This document shows, piece by piece, positions 1 to 10,093 of a stretch of 64,000 bases of DNA; within the stretch, counting starts at the first letter, position 1, and each line of letters begins with the position of its first letter. Under the pieces are notes generated by a model. The model did not search any database and was not told the DNA's origin. It saw nothing but the letters and a program-made list of their open reading frames with translations. Made by a program: the position numbers and the translations under genes. This DNA is from Rheinheimera sp. SA_1 (GTDB taxonomy: Bacteria > Pseudomonadota > Gammaproteobacteria > Enterobacterales > Alteromonadaceae). The stretch covers positions 248,001-312,000 of the forward strand of contig NZ_LXWK01000017.1 of the NCBI RefSeq assembly GCF_001669775.1, in the 5' to 3' direction.

Positions 1-609
1 CCGACCAACTATCGCCAGTTTAATGTGTAAATCGCGCGCTAGTTTCTCAGCGTCTTCATCCACCGGTTCCAGCGGTTCACCGGCGGCATAGGCTGCTAAA
101 CGAGCGGCTTGTGACTCAGATAATATCGGAACCAACGCCTGTTGCAGCAAATTGGTGACGCCTCGACCATGTGCAGCGGCGATTGGGTACACTTCACCAA
201 TGCCGAGACTGTAAAAATCGGCGATGGCAGTGTCGGCATCTAAACCATCAGTTTTATTCGCCACTAAAAACACTGTTTTATTGATCCGGCGAATATGATT
301 GGCAATCGCGATATCAGCGACATTAACGCCGGCACGGGCATCCACCATAAATAGTACGATATCGGCCTCATCGATGGCACGCAGCGATTGCTCGGCCATT
401 TCCAGTTCAATGCCTTCTTCACTGCCGTCGATACCACCGGTATCGACCACAATAAATTCCAGACCTTCATAATCAACCGAGCCGTATTTACGGTCCCGGG
501 TTAACCCTGGAAAATCCGCCACTAAAGCATCGCGGGTGCGGGTAAGACGGTTAAATAATGTAGATTTGCCGACATTTGGACGGCCAACCAGGGCGACTAC
601 GGGTAACAT
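1..609 (-). CDS. der: Ribosome-biogenesis GTPase Der (EngA), 3'-truncated by the window edge
   Basis: Der is a double-G-domain GTPase that helps mature the 50S ribosomal subunit. The gene reads from an ATG at 607-609 off the left edge, so only the N-terminal ~203 codons (first GTPase domain and start of the second) are present. The product begins [20 protein letters not shown], containing the first P-loop GRPNVGKS. Further in frame, DTGGIDG-like and NKTDG-like G motifs are encoded around 430-470 and 230-270. It lies downstream of bamB on the same strand, as in E. coli (bamB-der), but a good intrinsic terminator at 757-786 separates the two, so der probably has its own promoter in 610-756. The family call is certain; the gene is incomplete here. 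Confidence 0.95.
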   Translation of the reverse strand, partial: MLPVVALVGRPNVGKSTLFNRLTRTRDALVADFPGLTRDRKYGSVDYEGLEFIVVDTGGIDGSEEGIELEMAEQSLRAIDEADIVLFMVDARAGVNVADIAIANHIRRINKTVFLVANKTDGLDADTAIADFYSLGIGEVYPIAAAHGRGVTNLLQQALVPILSESQAARLAAYAAGEPLEPVDEDAEKLARDLHIKLAIVGR

Positions 610-687
610 GGAATTTCCTCAATCTTATAGAGCGAACCGACTTGGTTCACCTGACCTCTGGGTCAAATCAAACAGTTTGTTCCCTGT

Positions 688-722
688 GTTCATGAAGCTG
701 CAGCCTCAATGACTTTGGGTGC
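688..722. repeat. Remnant of the dispersed palindromic repeat family (end-to-end fusion)
   Basis: This stretch joins sequence like the left end of the full repeats (TTCATGAAGCTGCAG, compare TTCATCCTTGAAG at 63165) directly to the right end (TCAATGACTTTGGGT, compare TCAATGATTTTGGGT at 9244). It looks like a copy that lost its ~90 bp centre. The rest of 610-756 holds nothing else I can assign except the presumed der promoter. Confidence 0.5.
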
Positions 723-756
723 CCCTTGCGTACTAAAAATAGCTGGGCTACAAACT

Positions 757-786
757 AAAAAAACAGGCCTGCGAACAGGCCTGTTT
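757..786 (-). terminator. Intrinsic terminator downstream of bamB
   Basis: Arms AAACAGGCC (761-769) and GGCCTGTTT (778-786) pair perfectly. Read on the minus strand, the stem runs into a T tract (positions 760-757 and beyond). It sits 23 bp past the bamB stop and should end the ispG/hisS-to-bamB transcript before der. Confidence 0.85.
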
Positions 787-808
787 CTGCACTTGTTTCG
801 GGCAGACC

Positions 809-2008
809 TTATTCAGGCAAGTTCAGCAAGGTGATTTCACCGTTGCGGCTTTGCAATAATAAATATTCACTGGTTGCAACAGCTTCGGCATAAAACCCAG
901 AACTGTCAAACTCGTGACGTGCCAGATATTCGCCATTGGTTTTGTCAAACCAATGCAGATTGCCTTCGGCATCACCGACCACGATATACTTTTTGTAAAC
1001 CGTTGGAGCTGTTACAAAATGGCGATGTAACACCAATTGCGCCCAGCTTTCCAGACCGCTACGGGCATCAATAGCGTACATTTTACCTACAGAATCAACT
1101 AGGTACAGCACATCTTCTTCAAGAGTCATAGCACGGAAACTGGCATATTCACGTTTCCATACTTCACGGCCGGTACGTAAATCAAGAGCCACCAACTGAC
1201 CGTTGTAGGCGATGGCAAATACTTTTCCATCGTGCACAATCGGCGTCGAATCAACGTCGATAATCCGGGCCAAATCAGTAGCGCCTTTCGCCAGCGCTAT
1301 CGGTTCTTCCCAGGCTGGTACCCCTTTGTCAGAAATCAGTGCGCCAACTTTACCGTTGCCGGTGCCAAAAATAACACCACCGTTGGCAGCCGCGACCTGG
1401 CTAATACCACGCAGAGTCAACAGGCCATTTTCAGTTTCGTGCATCCAGCGTTGCTCGCCGGTATCAGGTTGCAGCGCGAAAATACGGCCACCACCTGTGC
1501 TTACCAACACTAAACCTTCAGCCGCTACCGGAGCCGCCAGCACTTCGCCGCCCACTTTCACCGACCAAACTTTCTCGCCGGTTTGTGGATTCAGCGCAAA
1601 CACAGCACCATCTTCAGTACCAACCAGCACTTTGTCGAAACCGACGGAAACTGCACCACCGATTTTCGCCGAACGGCCGTTCCACCAATGGCTCAAACCG
1701 CCAAACAGCGGCGCATCATCACCATCACGTAAATCAATCGACCATAACTCGCTGCCACTGCTTAAATCAAAAGCTGTCACTTCGCCATTACGGCTGGCGG
1801 CAAATACTTTGTTGTCAAAAATAGTGGGTTTGAGCTGCACATCATAATGACCAATGCCATCGCCAACCGAGCTACTCCAGACTTCCTGCGGTTCCACTTT
1901 ATTCGTGATATCCGGCAGCGTTGGCTCGTCATCTTCTTTGGAAGAACAAGCTGAAAGGGCTAACAGCAGAAGTACCGCTACGCCGACAGGTTTTACCGAT
2001 AACTTCAC
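809..2008 (-). CDS. bamB: Outer-membrane assembly lipoprotein BamB
   Basis: BamB is the beta-propeller lipoprotein of the BAM complex that folds outer-membrane beta-barrels. The 399-residue product opens with a lipoprotein signal peptide ending in the lipobox LSAC, followed by acidic SSKEDDE. The rest is a series of PQQ-like propeller repeats with recurrent A-x-D/N-x-x-[TS]-G-x-x-x-W blades such as VTAFDLSSGSELW, VFALNPQTGEKVW and IFALQPDTGEQRW. The start is a GTG with a good AGAGG Shine-Dalgarno five bases upstream; the overlapping ATG two bases earlier runs straight into a stop. It lies 9 bp behind yfgM and is the last gene before the terminator. Length is typical for the family. Confidence 0.97.
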   Translation of the reverse strand: MKLSVKPVGVAVLLLLALSACSSKEDDEPTLPDITNKVEPQEVWSSSVGDGIGHYDVQLKPTIFDNKVFAASRNGEVTAFDLSSGSELWSIDLRDGDDAPLFGGLSHWWNGRSAKIGGAVSVGFDKVLVGTEDGAVFALNPQTGEKVWSVKVGGEVLAAPVAAEGLVLVSTGGGRIFALQPDTGEQRWMHETENGLLTLRGISQVAAANGGVIFGTGNGKVGALISDKGVPAWEEPIALAKGATDLARIIDVDSTPIVHDGKVFAIAYNGQLVALDLRTGREVWKREYASFRAMTLEEDVLYLVDSVGKMYAIDARSGLESWAQLVLHRHFVTAPTVYKKYIVVGDAEGNLHWFDKTNGEYLARHEFDSSGFYAEAVATSEYLLLQSRNGEITLLNLPE

Positions 2009-2017
2009 ATCAACCTC

Positions 2018-2656
2018 TTAACTGGCAACATGGGCCAGTTCGTTCAATTTCACTTGTAACAACGGATTTTTGCCTGCTTCAGATGCAGCCAGTGCGGCCT
2101 GATAAGCAGCTTTCGCTTTGCTCTCGTCACCTGATTTCAGCAGCACATCCCCTTTCAGTTCTTGCTGCTGTGCGGTAAAGCTCTTGGGTAAAGTGGCATT
2201 TAAAGTACTGAGGGCAGCTTCAAAATTGCCTTGCTCAGTTTGCACCCGCGCCAGCCGAAGGGTGGCAACGGCGATAATTTCCGGAGTTTTGGTATTGGCT
2301 ACAACCCAGGACAACTGCTTCTCAGCAACGACAAAGTCTTTGGCCTGCACAGCTTCTTTGGCGGCCAACAACGCGGTCAGCACGGCATAAGAACTACCTG
2401 GGTTTGCTTCAATAAAGGTTTGGGCTTCAATCAGCCAAGCAGACTTATCAGCGCCTTCAGCCGCAACTTTTTCAATCAAAGCAGCATATTGCGAAGATTG
2501 CCCCTGAATAGATGCAACTTGTTGTGCCTGATAAAACCGAAAACCATATAAACCGGCTAAACCAATCACCACACCGGCAATAATAGACACGCCATTTTGT
2601 TTCCAGAAACGTTTAATCGCTTCAACTTGTTGTTCTTCGGTATTGTAAATTTCCAT
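2018..2656 (-). CDS. yfgM: YfgM-family inner-membrane TPR protein
   Basis: YfgM is an inner-membrane protein with a periplasmic TPR domain that works with PpiD at the Sec translocon on envelope proteins. The 212-residue product begins MEIYNTEEQQVEAIKRFWKQ, the family's typical cytoplasmic start, followed by one membrane segment at about residues 24-42 (IIAGVVIGLAGLYGFRFY). The remainder is helical repeat sequence rich in Ala, Gln and Leu. It is tightly packed between hisS (11 bp upstream) and bamB (9 bp downstream), the conserved gammaproteobacterial order, which supports the call independently of sequence. Confidence 0.95.
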   Translation of the reverse strand: MEIYNTEEQQVEAIKRFWKQNGVSIIAGVVIGLAGLYGFRFYQAQQVASIQGQSSQYAALIEKVAAEGADKSAWLIEAQTFIEANPGSSYAVLTALLAAKEAVQAKDFVVAEKQLSWVVANTKTPEIIAVATLRLARVQTEQGNFEAALSTLNATLPKSFTAQQQELKGDVLLKSGDESKAKAAYQAALAASEAGKNPLLQVKLNELAHVAS

Positions 2657-2667
2657 CGTTCACTCCG

Positions 2668-3939
2668 TTACGACTGCAAAAGCACGGTGGCTAAATCAGC
2701 GATGTCGACTGTAGTTTGTGGTTGATCGGCACGCAGCCATTTTAAGGTCACCTGACCAGCGGCAAGTTCAGTGTCACCGAGCAATAACCCAATTTCTGCG
2801 CCGGACTTATCGGCGCGCTTCAGTTGTTTTTTCAGATTTCCGCCACCGCAGTGCAGCACAATTCGCTTGCCTGGCAAGACGTTGCGCAGCTGTTCGGCAA
2901 TCGAAACTGCAGCAAGTTCCGCAGCTTCGCCCAGCGGCATTAAGTAAAGGTCAGCATTGTTGCTGACTGCGGGCACTAAGTCCAGACTTTGCAGCAATAA
3001 CACCAGTCGTTCCATGCCCATGGCAAAGCCTACGGCCGGTGTTGCTTTACCGCCTAACTGCTCGACTAAACCATCATAACGACCACCGGCGCACACAGTG
3101 CCCTGTGATCCTAAATTAGTTGTCACCCATTCAAACACGGTACGGTTGTAATAATCCAGCCCCCGAACTAACCGTGGATTAATCTCAAAACTGATGCCAG
3201 CGGCAGTTAACCGTTGCTGTAAACCCGCTAAATGCGCGGCCGACTCTTCATCTAAATGATCCAACAGTTGTGGCGCTTTGGCCAACATCTCGGCCATTGC
3301 CGGATTTTTACTGTCTAACACCCGCAGCGGATTACTGTACAAACGACGTTGACTATCTTCATCCAGCAACTCTTTGTGCTGCTCCAGATAAGCCACTAAT
3401 AAATCACGGTAAGCAGCGCGCGCTGCATTCGAACCCAGCGAGTTCAGCTCCAGTTTTACAAAGGGCGTTAAGCCAAGTTTTTGCCACAATCTGGCAGTCA
3501 GTACGATGACTTCGGCATCAATGTCCGGACCTTGCATACCAAAAACTTCCAGGCCGAACTGATGAAACTGGCGATAACGACCTTTTTGTGGCCGTTCATG
3601 GCGGAACATCGGCCCCATATACCACAACCGTTGTTCCTGGTTATACAGCAGACCGTTCTGGTTCGCAGCGCGCACACAACAAGCGGTACCTTCTGGTCTT
3701 AAAGTCAGACTGTCACCATTGCGATCGGCAAAAGTGTACATTTCTTTTTCAACGATATCGGTCACTTCGCCAATTGAGCGTTTGAATAACTCGGTCATTT
3801 CGACAATCGGAAAGCGGATTTCTTCATAACCGTAACTGGCAACAATGCTACGTAGCTGTTGTTCCAGATATTGCCAGACCGGCGTTTCCTGCGGCAGACA
3901 ATCGTTCATCCCGCGGATGGCTTGAATTTCTTTAGACAC
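2668..3939 (-). CDS. hisS: Histidyl-tRNA synthetase
   Basis: This enzyme charges tRNA-His with histidine in the cytoplasm. The 423-residue product has the class II synthetase core: [12 protein letters not shown] at the N terminus, motif 2 in [18 protein letters not shown], and the histidine-specific [15 protein letters not shown] and [13 protein letters not shown] loops. A C-terminal anticodon-binding domain follows from about residue 330. Translation starts at a GTG. ispG lies upstream on the same strand, with a weak CATCCG/CGGATG hairpin at 3974-3991 in the 101 bp gap, and yfgM follows 11 bp downstream. Nothing unusual is seen. Confidence 0.98.
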   Translation of the reverse strand: MSKEIQAIRGMNDCLPQETPVWQYLEQQLRSIVASYGYEEIRFPIVEMTELFKRSIGEVTDIVEKEMYTFADRNGDSLTLRPEGTACCVRAANQNGLLYNQEQRLWYMGPMFRHERPQKGRYRQFHQFGLEVFGMQGPDIDAEVIVLTARLWQKLGLTPFVKLELNSLGSNAARAAYRDLLVAYLEQHKELLDEDSQRRLYSNPLRVLDSKNPAMAEMLAKAPQLLDHLDEESAAHLAGLQQRLTAAGISFEINPRLVRGLDYYNRTVFEWVTTNLGSQGTVCAGGRYDGLVEQLGGKATPAVGFAMGMERLVLLLQSLDLVPAVSNNADLYLMPLGEAAELAAVSIAEQLRNVLPGKRIVLHCGGGNLKKQLKRADKSGAEIGLLLGDTELAAGQVTLKWLRADQPQTTVDIADLATVLLQS

Positions 3940-4040
3940 TTTAACTGACTCTTAATTAACTGGTTTTTCATTCATCCGCTAAAACGGATGCTACGAGGCT
4001 GTTGCACTCACAACCTTTGACTGATTTTTGGCAAGGTTAA

Positions 4041-5153
4041 TTATTCAACTTGTTTGATATCAATCAGTTGTTTTTGTTGCGCTAAATACAAACGGACCTG
4101 TTGCTCTAACTGCTCGGCGACACTTTCGTTGTCGATACGCAGCTTTTGCCGCTCGCCTTTCAGATAAAAACCACTTTTGCGATTCGCACCGGCTACACCC
4201 AAATCGGATATAAGTGCTTCACCCGGGCCATTAACGACGCACCCTATCACAGAAACAGTCAGCGGATCGATGACATCTTCCAGCCGCTGTTCCAGCTCGT
4301 TCATGGTTTTGATCACATCAAATTCCTGCCTTGAACAGCTGGGGCAAGCGATAAAATTAATACCGCGGGAACGGATGCGCAGCGATTTTAAAATATCAAA
4401 GGCAACTTTCACTTCTTCCACTGGATCGGCGGCCAGCGAAATACGAATGGTATCGCCAATGCCTTCGGCCAGCAGCATGCCTAAACCAATGGCTGACTTT
4501 ACTGATCCCGACCGTAAACCACCGGCTTCAGTAATACCTAAATGCAGTGGCTGTTCAATTTGTTTAGCCAGTAAACGATAAGCACCAACGGCCAAAAACA
4601 CGTCCGATGCTTTGACACTGACTTTAAAATTATGAAAGTTCAACCGATCCAGAATCTCAACATGCCGCATCGCCGATTCGACCAGTGCTTCCGGCGTTGG
4701 CTCGCCATATTTTTCCTGTAAATCAGCTTCTAACGAACCGCCATTCACCCCAATCCGGATCGGAATGTTTTTATCCCGCGCTGCATCGACTACGGCGCGA
4801 ATGCGATCTTCGCGGCCGATGTTGCCAGGGTTAATCCGTAGACAATCCACGCCATATTCGGCGACTTTTAACGCGATGCGATAATCAAAATGAATGTCCG
4901 CCACCAAAGGGATCGGCGATTGCAGTTTGATGAGCTTAAAAGCTTCGGCCGCTTCCATCGTTGGCACCGACACCCGGACCAAATCAGCGCCGGCGTTAGC
5001 AATGGCCTGAATTTGCGCCAGCGTGGCTGCGACGTCAGTGGTTTTGGTGTTGGTCATCGACTGCACTGCAATCGGCGCATCACCACCAATCAACACATTA
5101 CCAACACTGATTTGTTTCGATTTACGGCGGATAATTGGACTTTCTGAAAACAT
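4041..5153 (-). CDS. ispG: 4-hydroxy-3-methylbut-2-enyl-diphosphate synthase
   Basis: IspG (GcpE) is the [4Fe-4S] enzyme of the MEP isoprenoid pathway that converts methylerythritol cyclodiphosphate to HMBPP. The product (370 residues from the chosen ATG) has the TIM-barrel block [29 protein letters not shown] and [14 protein letters not shown]. The C-terminal cluster ligands are in [13 protein letters not shown] and [15 protein letters not shown] chose the ATG at 5151-5153 because E. coli IspG aligns from there (…IxRRKS); in-frame ATG/TTG codons up to 5171 would overlap rodZ. The gene follows rodZ with no gap, suggesting one transcript. Confidence 0.97.
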   Translation of the reverse strand: MFSESPIIRRKSKQISVGNVLIGGDAPIAVQSMTNTKTTDVAATLAQIQAIANAGADLVRVSVPTMEAAEAFKLIKLQSPIPLVADIHFDYRIALKVAEYGVDCLRINPGNIGREDRIRAVVDAARDKNIPIRIGVNGGSLEADLQEKYGEPTPEALVESAMRHVEILDRLNFHNFKVSVKASDVFLAVGAYRLLAKQIEQPLHLGITEAGGLRSGSVKSAIGLGMLLAEGIGDTIRISLAADPVEEVKVAFDILKSLRIRSRGINFIACPSCSRQEFDVIKTMNELEQRLEDVIDPLTVSVIGCVVNGPGEALISDLGVAGANRKSGFYLKGERQKLRIDNESVAEQLEQQVRLYLAQQKQLIDIKQVE

Positions 5154-5154
5154 G

Positions 5155-6204
5155 TTAAGGCTGTCCATCAAGAGTTAAACGTGCGACTTGTCCGGCGCGA
5201 TAGCCCGACAAATCAACAGCAGTCTGATTAAGTTGTACAGTCGCGGCCGCGGCATTGCCTAAAGTGACACTGAAAGGCAATTGCCCGGTCAACTGCAACG
5301 ATTGCCCCGCTGACTGGATGCCATACGCCAGCCGCTTGCCAGTCGCATCCTGCACTGTAACCCAGCAGTCAGCGCTGAACGTCAGTTGCAACTGCGCAGT
5401 GCTGGCAGCAACTGACGGTTCAGTCGATAACGCTGCCGGTACATCAGTGGTCACCTGGTTTTCTGTCGTCACCGGTGCAGTATTTGCACTTGGGCTTGTT
5501 ACCTGATCCGTAGTGGGTGTTTCGTCTGCAGCGACAATTTCATTTGTTTGGGTCTGATTGGTCACTGCAGGGCTTGTAACTAAGGGATCCGCTGTCGGCG
5601 GCGCCACTGTTTCTGCAGGATTCGATGTAACTGCAACAGGTACATTCGTTTGGTTTGACGTCACTTCGGCTGTTGAAGTCGCTAATTCGGTGGCTGCAGG
5701 CTGGGCACTGACAACATCGGCTGGTGTGGCACTACTTTGAACAGTGGCGGGCTCTCCACTGACCCGATATTCCGGCAGCACCGAAACCGGCTGTGAATCC
5801 AATAAATGGGTTTGCCAGAACCAGATCAGGAACAAACCAATCAGCAGCACGACCAGCAAATAGGTGGCCAGCATAAAACGGTTGTCCACCGCATCGAGCC
5901 GGTTTTTCTTCGAGAAACTGTGCATCGGCTTGGCTTGATTGCGCAGGTAGGCGGCCTGTAATTCAAAATTTTGTAGGATTTCTTTTTCCGACAACTTCAG
6001 CAGCCGGGCATAAGCCCGCAAATACCCGCGCATAAAAGTCGCCGAAACGGCCGGATCCCATTGTTCAGCTTCAATTTGCTCAATCTGACTGACTTTCAGC
6101 CGCAGGTGAGTCGCCACATCAGCGGTGGTCAGCCCTTTTAATTCGCGGCTTTGTCGCAAGAGTGCGCCAACGCTATCGGCTTGTGCTTCTGCTGTTTTAG
6201 TCAT
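5155..6204 (-). CDS. rodZ: Cytoskeleton protein RodZ
   Basis: RodZ links MreB filaments to the membrane and is needed for rod shape. The 349-residue product has an N-terminal Cro/C1-type helix-turn-helix domain (about residues 10-75, with [19 protein letters not shown]) and a single membrane span at about 112-131. A long Thr/Ala/Val/Pro-rich periplasmic linker follows, then a C-terminal DUF4115 domain ([20 protein letters not shown]). The ATG at 6202-6204 overlaps the pilW stop codon in an ATGA arrangement, which implies translational coupling. An upstream in-frame extension to 6282 lies wholly inside pilW and is not supported. Confidence 0.95.
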   Translation of the reverse strand: MTKTAEAQADSVGALLRQSRELKGLTTADVATHLRLKVSQIEQIEAEQWDPAVSATFMRGYLRAYARLLKLSEKEILQNFELQAAYLRNQAKPMHSFSKKNRLDAVDNRFMLATYLLVVLLIGLFLIWFWQTHLLDSQPVSVLPEYRVSGEPATVQSSATPADVVSAQPAATELATSTAEVTSNQTNVPVAVTSNPAETVAPPTADPLVTSPAVTNQTQTNEIVAADETPTTDQVTSPSANTAPVTTENQVTTDVPAALSTEPSVAASTAQLQLTFSADCWVTVQDATGKRLAYGIQSAGQSLQLTGQLPFSVTLGNAAAATVQLNQTAVDLSGYRAGQVARLTLDGQP

Positions 6205-7832
6205 AATGATGGTAGTGCCGGATCCCTGAGATAAATGGTTTGGCCAATCGACAGCGGTTGATCTGCGGTCATATTGTTCCACTTCAATAGCGTATCAAGT
6301 TTGATGTTGTATTTATAGGAAATACTGAACCAGGATTCACCGTCAGCCACTTGATACGACGCTGGCGCTGGTTCGGTTGAATCTGCTGACGGCAACTTCT
6401 TCGGTCTGCTTTTGACCGCCTCTGCTGCTGCCGATAAACGTAACACCTGCCCTGTGACGATAAAAGCTGAGTCGTCCAACTGGTTCAGTTCTTGTAATTC
6501 AGGCACCGATAAGCGGTAACGACTGGCAATGTTGTACAACGTATCACCAGCGCCGACCTTATGGGTCAAGACTTCAGTGCTGACGGTCGTTTCTTGCTGC
6601 TCGGCCGGCGGCTTCGTATCAGGCAAACTTGTCACAGCATCAGCGACAGTTGCTGTCTCCGTTGCCGCTACTTCCGGTGCTGAAAATTCGCTGGTCACGG
6701 CCGCTGCCACCGGCAAAACAGCTGCGGTCGTTGGCTGTTCTTCCGGTAAGGTCGACACGGGTGTCAGTGCTGCCGTGACTTCAGAAGACGTCTGCAAATT
6801 TTCGGCTTCGGCTGGCAGATCCGACATTTCGTCACGTGGTCGTTCCGGCAAAGCCGCATTATTGATGTTGGTTGCAGCCAAAGATTGGATTGAGGCTTCG
6901 CTGGCTGCTCTTGACGTTACAGACGTCGACGAACCTGATGCAGATTTACGTTTCACGATCTTCATTTTTGGTTTGTTTGGCGCAGTGGATTGCTCTGTCG
7001 GTGACGTCAGCAACGTGGCTTTAAAAGCCTGTTTCATTTGTTCTGGTTTGCTTTGGCTGAAATCACTACTGAGTAACATCGCTGCTTCGTTACTGCCCGG
7101 ATAAACTGACAACAGGAATTTTTCGGCAGTCTGCTGCTCTACCACATCACCACTTTGATAGGCCACCAAGTAGCGGATTAAGGTGGCTTCGGGTGATACC
7201 TGCCCCAATTGATGCAAACGGGCTTGCCATTTTTTCGCTTCAGTTAAATTACCAATGGCGTATTCAATCACCGCCATATTATAAAGTGATGAAGGGCGGT
7301 TGCTGTTGTGTTGTAACGACTGGCGTAAAAACTGTTGATAACGCAGGTAATCTTTTTGGGCTAAGGCACAAAACGCCAGATTTTCGTAACTATCTGCAAC
7401 CCGGATATAACCGGGGCGCTTAATTGCGGCTTGCAGTAATTCTTCGGCTTCAGTGTACTTATTAATTTGGCAGAGGAAAGAGCCGAAGTTGTTGTAAGTA
7501 TCTGCGTTGTTGCTGTCTTTGCGCAACGAAGCGCGGTAAGCGTCTTCTGCTTGATCAAGTTCACCGACTTGTTGGAAATAATAGGCTAACGCATTGTCGA
7601 CGTCTGACATGTCGGGTGCCAGCTGCTTGGCTTTTTCCAGATTATATTTGGCTTGCGACGTGTCGCCACGCTGCAAATAATTGAGCCCCAAAGACATCCG
7701 GGTGCGGGCCGCTTCTTTCATATCGGTGCGCGGTTTTCCAACCCGATCAGTATCCACAATGGTAGATTCCGACACACAGGCACTGAGCAATATCAGACAG
7801 AACACACTGGCAACAACCAACTTATTTTGCAT
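6201..7832 (-). CDS. pilW: PilW/PilF-type TPR lipoprotein with two C-terminal LysM domains
   Basis: PilW/PilF is the outer-membrane pilotin that lets the type IV pilus secretin PilQ assemble. The product (543 residues) has a lipoprotein signal ending LLSAC, then about six TPR-like repeats (residues ~40-250, with NNFGSFLCQINKYTEAEELL) matching the family. Family members are usually ~250 residues. Here a long Ala/Thr/Pro/Glu-rich linker (~260-420) leads to two LysM modules, at about 423-467 (GAGDTLYNIASRYRLS) and 492-537 (GESWFSISYKYNIKLD). LysM suggests peptidoglycan binding. I start at the ATG 7830-7832, directly before the signal peptide; the upstream extension to 7877 would overlap rlmN. 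Confidence 0.88.
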   Translation of the reverse strand: MQNKLVVASVFCLILLSACVSESTIVDTDRVGKPRTDMKEAARTRMSLGLNYLQRGDTSQAKYNLEKAKQLAPDMSDVDNALAYYFQQVGELDQAEDAYRASLRKDSNNADTYNNFGSFLCQINKYTEAEELLQAAIKRPGYIRVADSYENLAFCALAQKDYLRYQQFLRQSLQHNSNRPSSLYNMAVIEYAIGNLTEAKKWQARLHQLGQVSPEATLIRYLVAYQSGDVVEQQTAEKFLLSVYPGSNEAAMLLSSDFSQSKPEQMKQAFKATLLTSPTEQSTAPNKPKMKIVKRKSASGSSTSVTSRAASEASIQSLAATNINNAALPERPRDEMSDLPAEAENLQTSSEVTAALTPVSTLPEEQPTTAAVLPVAAAVTSEFSAPEVAATETATVADAVTSLPDTKPPAEQQETTVSTEVLTHKVGAGDTLYNIASRYRLSVPELQELNQLDDSAFIVTGQVLRLSAAAEAVKSRPKKLPSADSTEPAPASYQVADGESWFSISYKYNIKLDTLLKWNNMTADQPLSIGQTIYLRDPALPSL

Positions 7833-7869
7833 TTTGATGCGAAAATCCTTGTAGTTATCGGACAAGTTA

Positions 7870-8994
7870 TCAGACAATTTTTACAGCAATTTCCTCGCCT
7901 TTAAGCTGCTTTTTCGCCAGACGTTTGGTGCGGTCAATCACATCGCCGACCAACTGACCACAGGCGGCGTCGATATCGTCACCACGGGTTTTGCGAACCA
8001 TCACGGTGTAACCATGCTCTTGTAACACCTTGTTAAAACGGTCGATCCGGGAATTACTGGACCGCTTGTAAGGTGAACCCGGGTATGGGTTAAACGGGAT
8101 CAGGTTAATTTTTGATGGTGTATCCCGCAATGCATGCGCCAGTTCGTGCGCCTGCTCCATGCTGTCATTGATACCGTCCAGCATCACATATTCAACTGTT
8201 ACTTTATCATTGGCTCTGGAGTCTTGCACATAACGCTTGGCCGAGGCTAGAAATTCTTCCATCGGGTACTTTTTATTAACAGGAACCAGCTGATCACGCA
8301 ACTCATTATTCGGCGCATGCAACGAAATGGCCAGAGCGACATCGATTTTATCTTTTAATAAATCCAGAGCTGGCACCACACCAGAGGTACTCAAAGTGAC
8401 CCGGCGTTTTGATAAACCAAAACCATAATCTTCCATCATCAGATCCATGGCCGGTACCACATTGTTCAGATTGAGCAATGGCTCGCCCATGCCCATCATC
8501 ACCACGTTAGTCACAGGCTTGACGCCGGTGTCACCGTAAGAGCCGATAATCTGACCGACCCGCCACACTTGACCGATAATTTCTGACACCGTCAGATTGC
8601 GGTTAAAGCCCTGCTGCGCCGTTGAGCAGAAGGTGCAATCCAGCGCACAACCGACCTGCGAAGATACACATAAAGTGCGGCGGTCTTTTTCCGGGATCCA
8701 GACAGTTTCAACTTCCTGGCCGCCTTTGAGCCCCATCACAAACTTGATAGTGCCGTCAGCACTGTCCTGACGTGTCACCACAACAGGCGCTTCAATCACG
8801 CAATTGCGTTTTAATTTTTCACGCAAGTCTTTATTGATGTTGGTCATTTTGTCGAAGTCGTCGACGCAGAAATGGTAAATCCATTTCATTAACTGATCAG
8901 CGCGGAAGGCTTTTTCGCCGAACGATACCAACAGTTCTTTCATCTGTTCGCGTGTTAAATCTAACAGATTCACTTTGTTGTCAACTGTGGTCAT
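7870..8994 (-). CDS. rlmN: Dual-specificity 23S rRNA A2503 / tRNA A37 methyltransferase RlmN
   Basis: RlmN is a radical-SAM enzyme that makes 2-methyladenosine in 23S rRNA and several tRNAs. The product (374 residues from the selected ATG) has the radical-SAM cysteine motif in [18 protein letters not shown], the [16 protein letters not shown] motif, and the C-terminal catalytic-cysteine region [11 protein letters not shown]. The ATG at 8992-8994 has a strong GAGGAG Shine-Dalgarno nine bases upstream, whereas the earlier ATG at 9021 contains that site inside its coding sequence. pilW follows on the same strand 37 bp downstream, the usual gammaproteobacterial neighbour. Confidence 0.97.
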   Translation of the reverse strand: MTTVDNKVNLLDLTREQMKELLVSFGEKAFRADQLMKWIYHFCVDDFDKMTNINKDLREKLKRNCVIEAPVVVTRQDSADGTIKFVMGLKGGQEVETVWIPEKDRRTLCVSSQVGCALDCTFCSTAQQGFNRNLTVSEIIGQVWRVGQIIGSYGDTGVKPVTNVVMMGMGEPLLNLNNVVPAMDLMMEDYGFGLSKRRVTLSTSGVVPALDLLKDKIDVALAISLHAPNNELRDQLVPVNKKYPMEEFLASAKRYVQDSRANDKVTVEYVMLDGINDSMEQAHELAHALRDTPSKINLIPFNPYPGSPYKRSSNSRIDRFNKVLQEHGYTVMVRKTRGDDIDAACGQLVGDVIDRTKRLAKKQLKGEEIAVKIV

Positions 8995-9107
8995 TTCTGG
9001 GCACTCCTCGGGCAACTTCAAACGTACTAAGACTGGATTTTGTCTGCACCATCAGGCTATTGAGACAAACAAAATACAACCGGGTTCATCATGGCGCAAA
9101 TAGACAG

Positions 9108-9128
9108 AAAGGGGGCTAAGCCCCCTTT
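9108..9128 (-). terminator. GC-rich hairpin, probable ndk terminator
   Basis: AAAGGGGGC (9108-9116) and GCCCCCTTT (9120-9128) form a perfect nine-pair stem with a three-base loop. On the minus strand the stem ends in TTTCTGTC, a short and imperfect T tract. It lies between ndk and rlmN, so it could end the ndk transcript. Confidence 0.6.
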
Positions 9129-9134
9129 GCAGTA

Positions 9135-9261
9135 TATACCCTTCATCATTGAAAATTCGGGGTTGTTACCTTCGTTCATTCGCCCCAGTCGCATAGTCAG
9201 CTATGCTCCAGGGGTCTCATTCGCTCGGCGCCTACCCGAATATTCAATGATTTTGGGTATA
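9135..9261. repeat. 127 bp dispersed palindromic repeat, copy R1
   Basis: Ends are TATACCC (9135-9141) and GGGTATA (9255-9261). Inside are longer imperfect inverted arms (CATTGAA…TTCAATG, ATTCGGG…CCCGAAT) and a central dyad GCATAG-TCAG-CTATGC. Copies R2 (57027), R3 (60764) and R4 (63158) share the layout. It fills most of the ndk-rlmN gap, and whether it is transcribed with ndk is unclear. Confidence 0.8.
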
Positions 9262-9323
9262 ATATAAACCCACATCCTTCGAATTTTTTGGGGTTGTGGG
9301 TCGTTGCTGCGTTTTACTTCAGC

Positions 9324-9755
9324 TTATCGTGTACGGGCACACAGCTCAGCGTCAGTGAAGAAAAACGCGATTTCACGGGCAGCAGAAGCAGCAGCATCTG
9401 AACCGTGAACAGCGTTTTCGTCGATGCTGGCAGCGTAATCACCACGCAGAGTGCCGGCAGCAGCATCTTTAGGATTGGTTGCGCCCATGATTTCGCGGTT
9501 TTTACGCACGGCATCTTCACCTTCCAGTACCTGAACCATTACCGGGCCAGATGTCATGAAAGATACTAATGCATTGAAGAAAGGACGTTCTTTGTGTTCG
9601 CCGTAGAAGCCTTCAGCTTGTTCACGGCTCAGGTGCAGCATTTTTGCAGCGACGATACGCAGGCCTGCAGATTCGAAACGGTGATAGATTGCACCGATGT
9701 GGTTTTTGGCAACTGCGTCAGGTTTTACGATTGAAAAAGTACGTTCTAAGGCCAT
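9324..9755 (-). CDS. ndk: Nucleoside diphosphate kinase
   Basis: Ndk transfers the gamma phosphate of ATP onto NDPs to balance nucleotide pools. The 143-residue product, from [18 protein letters not shown], has the expected length. It shows the active-site histidine region, here [18 protein letters not shown] (NxxHGSD signature), and the [17 protein letters not shown] block. The in-frame ATG twelve bases upstream (9767) is less likely; MALERTF matches other family members. A TATAAT-like -10 box (9798-9803, minus strand) lies about 45 bp upstream, consistent with a monocistronic gene. Confidence 0.97.
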   Translation of the reverse strand: MALERTFSIVKPDAVAKNHIGAIYHRFESAGLRIVAAKMLHLSREQAEGFYGEHKERPFFNALVSFMTSGPVMVQVLEGEDAVRKNREIMGATNPKDAAAGTLRGDYAASIDENAVHGSDAAASAAREIAFFFTDAELCARTR

Positions 9756-9971
9756 CGAAGACTCCATTAATAACTGGTTAAAATTTAGCGGCCGCGAATT
9801 ATACGCTATTGCCAGACAAATGCCTATTTCTCAAAATAACATTTCTGGATGCAACCACAGCCCTGACAGATTCTGCCTGACACGCATGACAATGCTGCGA
9901 CAAAGTCCCTGCCGTTGTCACGCCGATAGCAGCTCTGCACAAAAGACCTGGTCTGAGATAGCACAGCCATA

Positions 9972-10001
9972 AAAAATGGAGCTATTGTTAGCTCCATTTT
10001 T
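9972..10001. terminator. Bidirectional intrinsic terminator
   Basis: AAAAATGGAGCTA (9972-9984) pairs perfectly with TAGCTCCATTTTT (9989-10001) around a four-base loop, with a T tract on both strands. On the minus strand it ends the porin/PstS-like transcript that stops at 10094. The rest of 9756-10093 holds the ndk promoter and nothing else identified. Confidence 0.85.
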
Positions 10002-10093
10002 GAGTGGCGTTTACGGCATTGATTCGAACCAATCAATTTGTTCAAATCAAAACGCCATGAAACAACTGTTTTAAAAATCTATCAACCCGAAGC

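Noticed and set aside
1212-1847. 211-codon open frame antisense to bamB
   Set aside because: Proline/serine-rich translation with no signal or motif; it mirrors the clearly conserved bamB frame.
6529-7104. 191-codon open frame antisense to pilW
   Set aside because: It covers the low-complexity Ala/Thr/Glu linker of PilW, whose codon bias leaves the opposite strand open by chance.
10010-10040. tRNA-like string GATTCGAACC near the terminator
   Set aside because: Looks like a T-arm fragment, but I found no acceptor, D or anticodon arms around it, so no tRNA or attachment site is supported.
9824-10045. Small minus-strand frame between ndk and the PstS-like gene
   Set aside because: It spans the bidirectional terminator at 9972-10001 and has no ribosome site; probably not coding.
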